DNA of 26,480 bases from Clostridia bacterium (GCA_009930125.1 RZYZ01000006.1:1-26480); one strand, 5' to 3'; shown: positions 14,132 through 22,632, numbered from the stretch's first letter. The notes: generated by a model from the sequence alone, not told the origin. Translations and numbers: made by a program.

Positions 14132-15098
14132 CCCACAACACCTTGTTATAATGTCTCGCCAGATCCCTTGTCTTCTCAATGTCTCGTGTCACGTTCTGAC
14201 AAATCATGAGCACTTCTCCGTTCATCTCATCATAGTAGCCGCTTCTCAGACACAGAAATATCAGTTCACGATAAGAGTAGCGGCTGGCATCTGCTCCGTG
14301 GATGATGATTTCGAAATTTGTTTCCATATCCACATAATCTTCCAGATTATCCGTGATGAAAATATGAGATTTCGTATGATCACTGCAGAGTTCCCGCATG
14401 GTCTTCGTGCCGATCTCATCCACATCATAGATGCAGCTCTCAAGGCTCTCATCGATTTTCGCGAGAAAACGCGCAACCTTCTTTTTCACTTTCTTGTTGG
14501 TTGTGACGAAGAGCACCTTCTTCTTCTCAAAGACAAACCACAGTAAATACTCGTACACAGAAGTGGGTACGAACTCATCCAGATTCAGTCTGGTCTCCAG
14601 AACCCGCGGTTCTGAAACAAATCCGCTTTTCCCCGCCATGGGCACTTCAATGACATCCATACCCATGAAGACCAATTCAAATGAATAGGCAACGACTTTT
14701 CTGCATTTCGGAAAGATGAATCCGATCAGATGCTGCATTTCCGGTTTTTTATGAATGGGAAAGGAATTCACATCATCATAAATCACCAGATCGTATTCTT
14801 CTCTTACTCTTAAAGCCTGAAGGTAATCGCAGATCACCAGAGACTCCTTTTCGTTGATTTCCAGATCCTGATGGACGGATATGGAGTCTATGCCCAGATC
14901 CCTCATGGCACGAACAATCAGAACCCTGTCCTTGTCTTCCCCCGTTATGTAGAGAACCCGTCCATTTTCCTTCAGCACCTTCTCCACCAGATCTCTGACC
15001 GGTTCAATGCCCATATATGGCACGGTCTTCACATTGATTGCCTTCTCCTGGGATGTTTCATACCAGCTGAATAGCTGCATTCTTTTTTCCGTTTTCAT
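14115..15098 (-). CDS. Degenerate ComFA-like protein (helicase relic)
   Basis: 327 aa. It lacks a Walker A loop (no GxGKT/S anywhere) and so cannot hydrolyse ATP like ComFA. Parts of a superfamily 2 helicase remain: VLYITGE (48-54), a Walker-B-like DLVIYDDVNSFP (103-114) aligning with the DEVDAFP box of ComFA, KKVLFVTTNKKVKKKVARFL (193-212) as motif IV, and HIFITDNLEDYVDMETNFEIIIHGAD...ELIFLCLRSG (245-287) as motifs V-VI with the arginine finger region eroded. Its place directly before comFC, where comFA belongs, supports the reading. It overlaps comFC by 17 nt and follows recD2 by 24 nt. The intact frame suggests a retained non-ATPase function. Confidence 0.65.
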   Translation of the reverse strand: MKTEKRMQLFSWYETSQEKAINVKTVPYMGIEPVRDLVEKVLKENGRVLYITGEDKDRVLIVRAMRDLGIDSISVHQDLEINEKESLVICDYLQALRVREEYDLVIYDDVNSFPIHKKPEMQHLIGFIFPKCRKVVAYSFELVFMGMDVIEVPMAGKSGFVSEPRVLETRLNLDEFVPTSVYEYLLWFVFEKKKVLFVTTNKKVKKKVARFLAKIDESLESCIYDVDEIGTKTMRELCSDHTKSHIFITDNLEDYVDMETNFEIIIHGADASRYSYRELIFLCLRSGYYDEMNGEVLMICQNVTRDIEKTRDLARHYNKVLWDEGFE

Positions 15099-15122
15099 AG
15101 ATACCCCCGAATATTTTCCTGA

Positions 15123-17342
15123 TTATGTTTCTTCCATGCTGACATTGTCCAGTACATTTAATATTCTATATTTCAGCGATGTGTGCCGTTCATAGGTTCT
15201 CGTATTTCTGATCATATAGCTGAGTGCTTTCTTGGAACCCACAAGAACCAGCAGCTCCCTCGCTCTTGTCACCCCTGTGTAGATCAGATTTCTGCTCATG
15301 AGTAGCGGCGGTCCCATGAACACAGGAATGATCACAACCTTGAATTCACTGCCCTGGCTTTTATGAATGGTCACGGCATAGGCCAGCTCCAGTTCATCCA
15401 AATCCTGGGATTCAAATTCCACGATCTTGTCCTCATCGAAAAGCACGGAAACGGTATTGTCTTCCGTATTGATGCCCGTCACATATCCGATATCTCCATT
15501 GAAGATCCCCTGTCCCTCAGGGGGTTCACCAAACACTCTTTTCACCTTTTTCCATTTGATCATGTAGTTGTTCTTCGTCTGCATGACCTTATCTCCGATC
15601 TGAAAATCCGTGAAATCATAGCTCCTGTTGTTCGGATTCAGGGATTTCTGCAGTACGCGATTCAGATTATGTACCCCAAGCTCTCCTTTTCTCATAGGTG
15701 TAAGCACCTGAAAATCCTTCACCCGATCCCACTTTTTGTTGAAATTGGGTAGTCTTTTCGTAATGAGCTCCACAAGCGTATCCAGAGATTCCTCCGGTCT
15801 GGATTCGCTGATGAAGAAAAAATCACTGTCCTTGGCATTGAGTTGAGGCATCTCTCCAGTGTTTATCCTATGCGCATTGGTTGTGATGTAGGACTCCTTG
15901 CCCTGCCTGTAGATGAACTGAAGCTTAACCACCTTGAATGCCGTACTTTCAATAAGATCTTCCAGCACTCTTCCAGACCCCACGGACGGCAGCTGGTCCA
16001 CATCGCCCACCAGAATCAGCCTGGTCTTCGGTTTGATGGCTTTCAGAAGATTGTTCATGAGCATCACATCAATCATGGATGCTTCATCTATAATGACCAC
16101 ATCACAGTTTAAGGTATGGTCTTCATCAAACAGGACCTCCTCATCTTCCGTGGAGACCCCCAGTTCTATAAGCCGGTGAATGGTCTTGGATTCCCGGCCT
16201 GTGGCTTCGGACATTCTCTTCGCAGCTCTTCCTGTGGGCGCTGCCATGAGGACCTTCTTTCCTGCCCGGTCAAAGATTTCCAGTATGCATTTGATGATGG
16301 TGGTCTTCCCGGTTCCAGGACCTCCCGTTATGATTTCAATTCCATTAAGTACAGCACCTGCAATAGCTTCAATCTGTTTTTCATGGAATGAAATATGGTT
16401 ATCCTGCTCGAAATCCCGGATATAATCTTCCACCGGCAGCTTCAGATCATCCACCTCATCCAGGGCGAGACTCAGGATTCTTTTCGTCACCGAAACCTCG
16501 GCATACAGATAAGGCAGCGCAAACACGCCATCCATATCATTCACCTTCTCCAGTGCCAGTCTACCTGTCATGACCGAGTGCATGAGATTCTCTTCAATGA
16601 GCGCTTCAGGCACTTCCAGCACACTCCTGCCTCTTTCCATGAGTTCGGATCGGGGAATGAAGGTGCTGCCTTGTGCACAGTACTCATTGACGATGTGGGT
16701 GATCCCACTCTGAATACGAAAGGGGGAATCGATCTCGATGCCAAGATTTCTGGCAATGCCATCCGCTGTCTTAAAGCCTATGCTTGGCACTTCTTCCGAT
16801 AATACATAGGGATTCTGCCTGACTTTCGCAATGGCGTCATTGCCGAAGACCCTATAGATCTTCAGTGCCTGTTTAGGCGTTACCCCGTAGCTTTGAAGAA
16901 AGACCATGATGTTCTTCACTTCTCTGCCTTTGATGTAGGAATCATAGATGAGTTTGATTTTCTTTTCTCCGATTCCGTCCAGTTCCATGAGTCTTCTGGT
17001 GTCATTTTCAATGATGTCAAAAATTTCGGTCCCGAATTTCTCCACAAGTTTCTTCGCTGTAATGGGACCAATACCGGATATGGAACCCGATGCCAGATAT
17101 TTTTCAATCCCTTTCAGCGAATTGGGCATTACCTCCTCATAGGTCTCACATTTGAACTGCTTTCCAAAGGTCGCGTGGAGAACCCACTCCCCTTTGAGTA
17201 TGTAGGTCTGCCCTACTGATATAAAGGGAAAGGTGCCCAATGCGATGTGAATATCCTTGTCGTCTTCTATTCTGAAAATGCAGAAAGCATTTTCTTCATT
17301 CTGAAATATGATGTCCCGTACAACACCTTCTAAACTCTCCAT
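15123..17342 (-). CDS. recD2: RecD2-type ATP-dependent DNA helicase
   Basis: A superfamily 1B 5'-3' DNA helicase of the RecBC-independent RecD-like family. 739 aa. The N-terminal OB-like part is followed by helix-hairpin-helix repeats (GIGPITAKKLVEKFG at 90-104 and LDGIGEKKIKLI at 121-132) and the RecA core: Walker A GGPGTGKT (340-347), Walker B VVIIDEASMID, motif III GDVDQLPSVGSG, and the C-terminal AYAVTIHKSQGSEF and TGVTRAREL motifs. GGGAG lies 5 nt before the ATG. It leads a recD2 - ComFA-like - comFC operon (gap 24 nt, then 17-nt overlap), a common clostridial arrangement pointing to DNA repair/uptake functions. Confidence 0.95.
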   Translation of the reverse strand: MESLEGVVRDIIFQNEENAFCIFRIEDDKDIHIALGTFPFISVGQTYILKGEWVLHATFGKQFKCETYEEVMPNSLKGIEKYLASGSISGIGPITAKKLVEKFGTEIFDIIENDTRRLMELDGIGEKKIKLIYDSYIKGREVKNIMVFLQSYGVTPKQALKIYRVFGNDAIAKVRQNPYVLSEEVPSIGFKTADGIARNLGIEIDSPFRIQSGITHIVNEYCAQGSTFIPRSELMERGRSVLEVPEALIEENLMHSVMTGRLALEKVNDMDGVFALPYLYAEVSVTKRILSLALDEVDDLKLPVEDYIRDFEQDNHISFHEKQIEAIAGAVLNGIEIITGGPGTGKTTIIKCILEIFDRAGKKVLMAAPTGRAAKRMSEATGRESKTIHRLIELGVSTEDEEVLFDEDHTLNCDVVIIDEASMIDVMLMNNLLKAIKPKTRLILVGDVDQLPSVGSGRVLEDLIESTAFKVVKLQFIYRQGKESYITTNAHRINTGEMPQLNAKDSDFFFISESRPEESLDTLVELITKRLPNFNKKWDRVKDFQVLTPMRKGELGVHNLNRVLQKSLNPNNRSYDFTDFQIGDKVMQTKNNYMIKWKKVKRVFGEPPEGQGIFNGDIGYVTGINTEDNTVSVLFDEDKIVEFESQDLDELELAYAVTIHKSQGSEFKVVIIPVFMGPPLLMSRNLIYTGVTRARELLVLVGSKKALSYMIRNTRTYERHTSLKYRILNVLDNVSMEET

Positions 17343-17465
17343 AACTACTCCCTTTATCTGTTTCTATACTTTTCATAGTTATATCATAATCTAAAAGGCT
17401 ACCGGTTTCCACATTTCCTTACAGGGATTATTATAAGGAGATGGAGGAAGATTATTCATCGTAAT

Positions 17466-17493
17466 CTGTAAATTTTTACTGAAAAATTTACAG
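17466..17493. repeat. Perfect AT-rich palindrome between recD2 and nagA
   Basis: CTGTAAATTTTT (17466-17477), a 4-nt centre ACTG and AAAAATTTACAG (17482-17493) give a perfect 12-bp dyad. It lies between divergent genes, 40 nt upstream of the nagA -10. As neither flanking gene ends here, an operator is more likely than a terminator. Confidence 0.55.
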
Positions 17494-17532
17494 GTACGCC
17501 TCCTGCAGTAATCTCACCCTGTTATTTTCATG

Positions 17533-17538
17533 TATAAT
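17533..17538 (+). promoter_or_regulatory. Candidate -10 element for nagA
   Basis: A perfect TATAAT lies 50 nt before the nagA ATG. The -35 region (about 17510-17515, AATCTC) is not consensus, which suits activator control. Confidence 0.45.
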
Positions 17539-17587
17539 ATACTCATAGGAAATAATGCAGAACATGAATGAAATAAGAGGTGTAGTC

Positions 17588-18712
17588 ATGATATTCAAAA
17601 ATTTCAGAGTGATCTTCACGGACAGAATAGAAATGATGACCGTTCAGATCAGAAATGGAAAAATCACAAGTTTCAACCCGGACGATTCTGATGACGAAGT
17701 CATCGAAGGGAAAGGAAGATACCTGTCACCGGGTTTCATCGATATACATATTCACGGCGCCGGCAATCACGACACCATGGAAGGTACCTTCGATGCGCTT
17801 GAAACCATATCAAAAACCATTGCAGAGCATGGTACAACAACGTTTCTTCCCACCACAATGACAGTAGACACAAAGGAAATCAGAAAAGCTGTGGAAGCCG
17901 CCAAAGTAGCCCAGGGTCATGTAAGCGGCGCATCCATCGGAGGCGTGCATCTGGAAGGTCCTTTCATAAACGAAGGCGCCATCGGTGCACAGAATCCGAA
18001 ATATGTGCAGAAGCCTACTCTGGAAGCATTCAAGGAGATGGTCGGCAACAATCTGGATCTGATCAAGAACATCACCATGGCACCTGAAGTGGAAGGCGCT
18101 CTGGAGCTGATCCCCTACCTGAGAGAGAACGGCATCAATGTCGCCATGGGCCATAGCGTGGCAACCTACGAGCAGGCTATGGAGGGAATCCGGGCTGGAG
18201 TCAATCATTCCACCCATCTGTTCAATGCCATGACCCCTTTCACCCATAGAAAACCCGGTGTCGTCGGTGCAATCTTCGATACGGACATCACAACGGAAAC
18301 CATTTCCGACGGAATCCATGTAAGCTATCCTTCCTTGAGAACGGCATACAAAATCAAGACTTCCGATAAGGTGCTCCTCATCACCGATGCCATGATGGCA
18401 TGCGGTATGCCTGATGGCACCTACTCCCTTGGCGGGCAGGCTGTCATTTCCAAGGAAGGTGCAGCAAGACTCACTTCCGGTGCACTGGCAGGCTCCATCC
18501 TCACCATGGATAAGGCAGTGAAGAATGTCTTTGAGCACACCAATCTGCCGCTTCATGAAGTCATCAAAATGGCCTCCTACAACGGAGCCCTCTTCATCGG
18601 TGCTGAAAAGAATACAGGTAAAATCGCACTCAATTACGATGCGGATCTTCTGATTCTATCCGATGACCTGAAAGTGCAGCATGTCTTCATCAAAGGAAAG
18701 CAGTTCAAGTAA
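17588..18712 (+). CDS. nagA: N-acetylglucosamine-6-phosphate deacetylase
   Basis: Converts GlcNAc-6-P to glucosamine-6-P and acetate, used in amino-sugar catabolism and cell-wall recycling. An amidohydrolase-fold protein of 374 aa from the chosen start. Metal and catalytic residues visible: HIHG (His54, His56), Glu123 in GVHLEGPF, His189 in MGHS, His210 in NHSTHLFNAM, and the catalytic Asp267 in LLITDAM. Upstream ATGs at 17555 and 17564 are in frame, but AGAGGTG lies 5 nt before the ATG at 17588 and MIFKNFRVIF is the natural N-terminus. It is a single gene with its own promoter zone, dyad and terminator; no nagB is adjacent. Confidence 0.94.
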   Translation: MIFKNFRVIFTDRIEMMTVQIRNGKITSFNPDDSDDEVIEGKGRYLSPGFIDIHIHGAGNHDTMEGTFDALETISKTIAEHGTTTFLPTTMTVDTKEIRKAVEAAKVAQGHVSGASIGGVHLEGPFINEGAIGAQNPKYVQKPTLEAFKEMVGNNLDLIKNITMAPEVEGALELIPYLRENGINVAMGHSVATYEQAMEGIRAGVNHSTHLFNAMTPFTHRKPGVVGAIFDTDITTETISDGIHVSYPSLRTAYKIKTSDKVLLITDAMMACGMPDGTYSLGGQAVISKEGAARLTSGALAGSILTMDKAVKNVFEHTNLPLHEVIKMASYNGALFIGAEKNTGKIALNYDADLLILSDDLKVQHVFIKGKQFK

Positions 18713-18720
18713 GTTCATTT

Positions 18721-18760
18721 CCCGCTTCCTCACTCCAGTGAGGTCGCGGGTTTTTCTTTT
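18721..18760 (+). terminator. Intrinsic terminator after nagA
   Basis: CCCGC (18721-18725) and CCTCAC (18728-18733) pair with GTGAGG (18738-18743) and GCGGG (18746-18750) around TCCA, followed by TTTTTCTTTT. Confidence 0.92.
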
Positions 18761-18904
18761 ATGCCTAGAGCAAGACCAGTACAGCGTTCAGAATGTTTTA
18801 ATTCTTTATGAAGATTGCACGATTTCTTGTATTTGCAATGATTTTGATACTACTATAAAGATATAGCACTATACAATATAAGCAAGAAATCCCTACTTTA
18901 CATC

Positions 18905-18948
18905 AAGGAGGTGAACAGAAAACACCCTTTTCCGGTGTTTTCTATACC
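18905..18948 (+). promoter_or_regulatory. Hairpin-bridged ribosome binding site
   Basis: A full-length Shine-Dalgarno AAGGAGGTG (18905-18913) is 35-37 nt from the ATG at 18949. Between them AGAAAACACC (18917-18926), loop CTTTTCC and GGTGTTTTCT (18934-18943) form a perfect 10-bp hairpin. Folding removes 27 nt and brings the effective spacing to about 8 nt. No purine-rich site lies directly before the ATG, and no start codon sits at normal distance after the Shine-Dalgarno. Confidence 0.75.
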
Positions 18949-20682
18949 ATGAAAGTCATAGAACGAATCAAGGGACAATTCGCAGGACTTGGCGACAGTT
19001 TCTTAAGATACCCTGTCACCGTACTGCTCTCCATCACACTGATGGTCATTCTGATCATCCAGAACGAAAGAAACATAGACGGTATCTATGATACCGAAAT
19101 GCTTAGAAGACTCGCCATGACCGCAGCCATTGGCATGCTTGCCAGCATTTCTCTGAAACATCTGCAGGAGCGGTTCTGGCCGGACAAGCCCGCCCTGATT
19201 CTAGTAGTCGTACCATCTGCTCTGCTCATGGCCCTCTATTACATCTTTTTCACGGAAGATATGAATCAGATCAGCGGCATGCGTTTCATCGGCTTCCTAC
19301 TTACCCTCATCATAGCTGTTTTCTATACACTCAAGCTGAAGACAAACAGAAATTACGAACCTTATGTCATCAGAATCTTCAATGGATTCTTCCTCACCGT
19401 CCTCTATTCCGGAGTACTGTATTTTGGAATATCCGCCATCCTGTTCACCATTAACGCCTTGTTCGATGCAGACATCGACGGGAAATGGTTCTTCTATTTC
19501 TTCCTGATGGTGACATTCATCTTCGGAGCACTGATGTTTCTGTCGAAGCTGCCGGAAAAAGAGGAACCCTTTGAGTCCTATCCTTACAGCAAAGCACTGA
19601 AAATCCTCCTGCTGTATATCGTCATTCCACTGATCACCATCTATACCGGAATCCTGTATGTGTACTTCATCAAGATCCTTTTAACCCAGGAGTGGCCAAG
19701 GGGTCTGGTATCAAATCTTGTCCTGTGGTACTCTGTGGTATCCGCTGCCGTGATTTTCTTCATTACGCCGATTCTGGAAGAGAATAAGCTAGCAAGGCTC
19801 TTCAGAACCTGGTTCCCGAGAATTCTTCTTCCGATTCTGGGTATGATGTTCGTCTCCATCGGAAAGAGAATCGCACAATACGGCATGACGGAAAACAGAT
19901 ACTTCGTGGTGCTTCTGGGCATCTGGGTACTGCTGATCATGGTCTACTTCATTGTGAAGAAGAAGCTCACAAACATCTTCATCCCTGTGACCCTCTCGAT
20001 CTTCGCACTGGTCTCCATACTGGGACCCCTGTCTGCCTTCAGCGTATCAAACTTCAGCCAGAATCAGAGATTCACTGCGCTTCTGGAGAAGAATGATATG
20101 CTTCAGTCAGGCAGCATCCAGCCAGGCACGGGTGTCTCGGAAGAAGACCGGAGAAACATTTCCAGCATCGTGAACTATTTCGATTCCAGAGATCCCAGTA
20201 AACTGAAATACATGGCTGATGATTTTGTGTACAATGATTTTGAAAGAGTATTCGGATTCAAGAGAGAGGATTACTACGGATATCCGCAAATGGACTATAT
20301 CTACTTAAGCACCGATATGGATCAGTCCGGTATTCGCATTGAGGGATTCGATTACCTCTTTACAGTGAATTACAATACGAAAACAGCAGAAACCGACGGA
20401 CTCACCATTCAGCTGGACAACGTGACAGACCTGATCGTCAGCCTGAATGGACAGGTGATCATGACTGAAGACCTGTCTGAGGACATCGAAAGAATCGTCA
20501 GCGAAAATGAAGAACAAATGGAAAAAGCACAGATTTCCTTCGAAGACGCCATCATCCTGAAGGAGAACGACAGCGTTTCCGTCAAGCTCATCTTGAGGGA
20601 ACTCTCCGCAAGAAAAACCAGTGACAGCAAACTGGATTTTGACTACATCAACTTCAACATTCTGGTTCAGCTGAAAAACTGA
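18949..20682 (+). CDS. DUF4153 domain-containing membrane protein
   Basis: 577 aa. The first 380 or so residues hold about 11-12 hydrophobic segments (for example TVLLSITLMVILII, ALILVVVPSALLMALYYIFF, ILLLYIVIPLITIYTGILYVYFI and YFVVLLGIWVLLIMVYFIV). The remaining 190 residues are hydrophilic and probably lie outside the membrane. The layout and the N-terminal RYPVTVLLS segment match the DUF4153 family of bacterial inner-membrane proteins, whose function is unknown. The ATG is the only sensible start, but its ribosome binding site is separated from it by a hairpin. A terminator shared with metK follows. It stands alone between nagA and metK. Confidence 0.85.
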   Translation: MKVIERIKGQFAGLGDSFLRYPVTVLLSITLMVILIIQNERNIDGIYDTEMLRRLAMTAAIGMLASISLKHLQERFWPDKPALILVVVPSALLMALYYIFFTEDMNQISGMRFIGFLLTLIIAVFYTLKLKTNRNYEPYVIRIFNGFFLTVLYSGVLYFGISAILFTINALFDADIDGKWFFYFFLMVTFIFGALMFLSKLPEKEEPFESYPYSKALKILLLYIVIPLITIYTGILYVYFIKILLTQEWPRGLVSNLVLWYSVVSAAVIFFITPILEENKLARLFRTWFPRILLPILGMMFVSIGKRIAQYGMTENRYFVVLLGIWVLLIMVYFIVKKKLTNIFIPVTLSIFALVSILGPLSAFSVSNFSQNQRFTALLEKNDMLQSGSIQPGTGVSEEDRRNISSIVNYFDSRDPSKLKYMADDFVYNDFERVFGFKREDYYGYPQMDYIYLSTDMDQSGIRIEGFDYLFTVNYNTKTAETDGLTIQLDNVTDLIVSLNGQVIMTEDLSEDIERIVSENEEQMEKAQISFEDAIILKENDSVSVKLILRELSARKTSDSKLDFDYINFNILVQLKN

Positions 20683-20700
20683 TCCTATAAACTGAAAAGA

Positions 20701-20746
20701 AAGCCTCAGTCTTCTCAATTGATTTTGAGTGACTGAGGCTTATTAT
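20701..20746. terminator. Bidirectional terminator between the DUF4153 gene and metK
   Basis: AAGCCTCAGTC (20701-20711) pairs with GACTGAGGCTT (20731-20741), with inner CTCAA/TTGAG pairs. AT-rich flanks on both sides fit the convergent genes. Confidence 0.88.
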
Positions 20747-20772
20747 TATTCTTGTATACTGTTCAGAATCTG

Positions 20773-21963
20773 CTAGGCCAGTTCAGGCATAAGTGCTCTG
20801 ATTTCTTCCACCTTATCCAGCTTCTCCCATGTCAGGTCCAGGTCATTTCTTCCGAAGTGCCCATAGGCTGCTATCTTTCTATAGATCGGTCTCTGAAGAT
20901 CCAGATCTCTGATGATGGCACCAGGTCTCAGATCAAACACCTTACCGATGACTTCGATGATTCTTTCATGAGCAACTTTTTCGGTTCCGAAGGTGAACAC
21001 TTCAATGGAGATGGGCTTCGCAACACCTATGGCATAGCTTAGCTGAACTTCCAGCTTGTCAGCAGCCCCTGCCGCCACAAGGTTCTTTGCCACCCATCTT
21101 GCTGCGTAGGCTGCAGAGCGGTCAACCTTTGTGGGATCTTTTCCTGAGAAAGCGCCGCCTCCATGTCTGCCGTATCCGCCGTAGGTATCCACGATGATCT
21201 TTCTTCCAGTAAGACCGGAATCCCCTTGTGGTCCTCCTACGATGAACTGCCCGGTAGGATTCACATAGATCTTGGTGTTCTCATCCATAAGATCTTCAGG
21301 CACGATTGCCATGATCACATGCTCAACGATGTCTCTTCTGATCTCTTCCTGCGTCACAACAGAGCTATGCTGTGTGGAAACCACAATGGCTTCCACTCTG
21401 ACCGGCTTGTCGTTCTCATCATATTCAATGGTCACCTGGGTTTTCCCATCTGGTCTGAGATAAGTGAGTGTCTCGTTCTTTCTCACTTCCGCCAGTCTTC
21501 TTGCCAGTTTCTGCGCAAGATTGATCGGCATTGGCATATAGTCTTCCGTTTCGTTTGTGGCAAACCCGAACATCATCCCCTGGTCTCCAGCTCCGGTCTG
21601 AAGCATGGCATCATGGTCGCCTTCACGGGTCTCCAGAGACGCATTGACACCCTGAGCGATGTCAGGTGACTGCTCATCAATGGAAGTGAGCACAGCGCAT
21701 GTCTCAGCGTCAAAACCGTACTTGGCACGGACATAGCCGATCTCAGTGACGGTTTTCCTTACCACCTTCGGAATATCCACGTAGCAGTCTGTTGTAATCT
21801 CCCCCATCACCATGACCATACCGGTGGTCACTGCGGTTTCGCAGGCAACTCTCGCTTTCGGATCCTGTTCAAGAATACTATCCAGTATGGCATCTGAAAT
21901 CTGATCGCAGATTTTATCAGGATGTCCTTCTGTTACAGATTCTGATGTAAATAATCTTTTCAT
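20773..21963 (-). CDS. metK: S-adenosylmethionine synthetase
   Basis: Makes SAM from methionine and ATP; a cytoplasmic tetramer needing Mg and K ions. 396 aa from the chosen start. Family motifs are in order: TSESVTEGHPDKICDQISDAILD (near the N-terminus, ATP-binding), GAGDQGMMFGFA (methionine-binding hexapeptide region) and GGGAFSGKDPTKVDRSAAYAARW. The frame is open a further 38 codons, but this part is the riboswitch terminator region. GGGAGG lies 6 nt before the ATG at 21963 and the family starts MKRLFTSESVTEGHPDK. Expression is controlled by the SAM-I riboswitch upstream, a direct product feedback loop. Confidence 0.97.
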   Translation of the reverse strand: MKRLFTSESVTEGHPDKICDQISDAILDSILEQDPKARVACETAVTTGMVMVMGEITTDCYVDIPKVVRKTVTEIGYVRAKYGFDAETCAVLTSIDEQSPDIAQGVNASLETREGDHDAMLQTGAGDQGMMFGFATNETEDYMPMPINLAQKLARRLAEVRKNETLTYLRPDGKTQVTIEYDENDKPVRVEAIVVSTQHSSVVTQEEIRRDIVEHVIMAIVPEDLMDENTKIYVNPTGQFIVGGPQGDSGLTGRKIIVDTYGGYGRHGGGAFSGKDPTKVDRSAAYAARWVAKNLVAAGAADKLEVQLSYAIGVAKPISIEVFTFGTEKVAHERIIEVIGKVFDLRPGAIIRDLDLQRPIYRKIAAYGHFGRNDLDLTWEKLDKVEEIRALMPELA

Positions 21964-21990
21964 TTTTTTCCTCCCTTTTTTCAGACAAAT

Positions 21991-22018
21991 AAAAAACCTC
22001 TTCACAATAAGAAGAGGT
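21991..22018 (-). terminator. Regulated terminator of the SAM-I riboswitch
   Basis: Read leftward, ACCTCTTC (22018-22011), a 7-nt loop and GAAGAGGT (22003-21996), followed by a run of T. It lies after the aptamer and 28 nt before metK, and would form when SAM is bound. Confidence 0.9.
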
Positions 22019-22036
22019 GTCGTAAGTTCTACATCT

Positions 22037-22137
22037 CTCTTATCTCGCAGCATCCATGCTGCAGGAATTGGCACCACGTATCGCTACAGGTTGCCGGGTT
22101 TCACAGGGCCCTTTCCCTCCACCTCTCTTGATAAGAG
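22037..22137 (-). promoter_or_regulatory. SAM-I (S-box) riboswitch aptamer
   Basis: All S-box signatures are read on the minus strand: P1 arm CTCTTATC (22137-22130) followed by AAGAGAGGTGGAGGGA, the GGCCCTGTGAAACCCGGCAACC core, GGTGCCAATTCC, and the closing GATAAGAG (22044-22037). Binding of SAM stabilises P1 and allows the downstream terminator, so metK is off when SAM is plentiful. The aptamer begins about 18 nt after the tRNA terminator; no convincing separate promoter is visible there. Confidence 0.96.
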
Positions 22138-22154
22138 TATTCAATTTTTTTCAT

Positions 22155-22189
22155 AAAAAAAGACAGCAATTGAAACAATTGTGTCTTTT
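22155..22189 (-). terminator. Terminator of the tRNA-Thr/tRNA-Tyr transcript
   Basis: Read leftward, AAAAGACA and CAATTG pair across a TTT loop with CAATTG and TGTCTTTT (one bulged C), followed by a T-run. It starts two bases after the tRNA-Tyr CCA end. Confidence 0.85.
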
Positions 22190-22190
22190 G

Positions 22191-22275
22191 TGGTGGAGGA
22201 GAGTGGATTCGAACCACTGAAGCAACTTGCAACAGATTTACAGTCTGCCCCCTTTGGCCACTTGGGTACTCCTCC
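22191..22275 (-). tRNA. tRNA-Tyr (GUA)
   Basis: 85 nt including an encoded CCA. The acceptor stem GGAGGAG pairs with CTCCTCC, the discriminator is A, the anticodon loop CTGTAAA holds GTA, the long variable arm is of class II type, and the T-arm GTGGTTCGAATCCAC is standard. It is the second tRNA in the transcript. Confidence 0.97.
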
Positions 22276-22282
22276 GAAAATG

Positions 22283-22357
22283 TGGAGCTGGTGAACGGAA
22301 TCGAACCATCAACCTGCTGATTACAAATCAGCTGCTCTACCATTGAGCCACACCAGC
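22283..22357 (-). tRNA. tRNA-Thr (UGU)
   Basis: 75 nt including an encoded CCA. The acceptor stem GCTGGTG pairs with CACCAGC, discriminator U. The anticodon stem-loop CTGAT-TTGTAAT-CAG has anticodon TGT. The D-arm GCTCAATGGTAGAGC and T-arm are standard. It is first in the transcript, 7 nt before tRNA-Tyr. Confidence 0.97.
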
Positions 22358-22376
22358 AAATGAACTGACAAAGACT

Positions 22377-22405
22377 AGTATATAGCCTGGAGGATGATAT
22401 TTCAA
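22377..22405 (-). promoter_or_regulatory. Sigma-A promoter for the tRNA genes
   Basis: On the minus strand TTGAAA (22400-22405), a 17-nt spacer and TATACT (22377-22382) lie 20 nt before the tRNA-Thr 5' end. This is a typical strong tRNA promoter. Confidence 0.88.
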
Positions 22406-22552
22406 GGGTTTTTCTCAAAAAAAATTCTCATTTTTTCCATGCTGTTTTTCCTCACAGCACCTTAACAGAGTAAACCTCCTGAGGCTCTTGAGACATTGCA
22501 AATAGACGATGATTTCACTCAATCTGATTTCATCCATGAAACACGCCGAAAC

Positions 22553-22597
22553 CAAAAGACACCCTCAAAGCAGACCACTTCCGCTTTGAGGGTGTCT
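22553..22597 (-). terminator. Terminator of the prfA-upp operon
   Basis: Read leftward, a perfect 15-bp stem pairs 22597-22583 (AGACACCCTCAAAGC) with 22571-22557, followed by TTTT. It lies 36 nt after the upp stop. Confidence 0.9.
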
Positions 22598-22632
22598 GGA
22601 ATCATCAGTTTCCTGACAGCTCCTGATTTAGG

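Noticed and set aside
17810..18556. 248-aa minus-strand frame opposite nagA
   Set aside because: It lies wholly inside nagA, whose motifs are unambiguous; the antisense product shows no recognisable family and no ribosome binding site.
22101..22418. 105-aa minus-strand frame across the tRNA genes
   Set aside because: It is a translation of tRNA-Thr, tRNA-Tyr and the riboswitch 5' end, not a protein gene.
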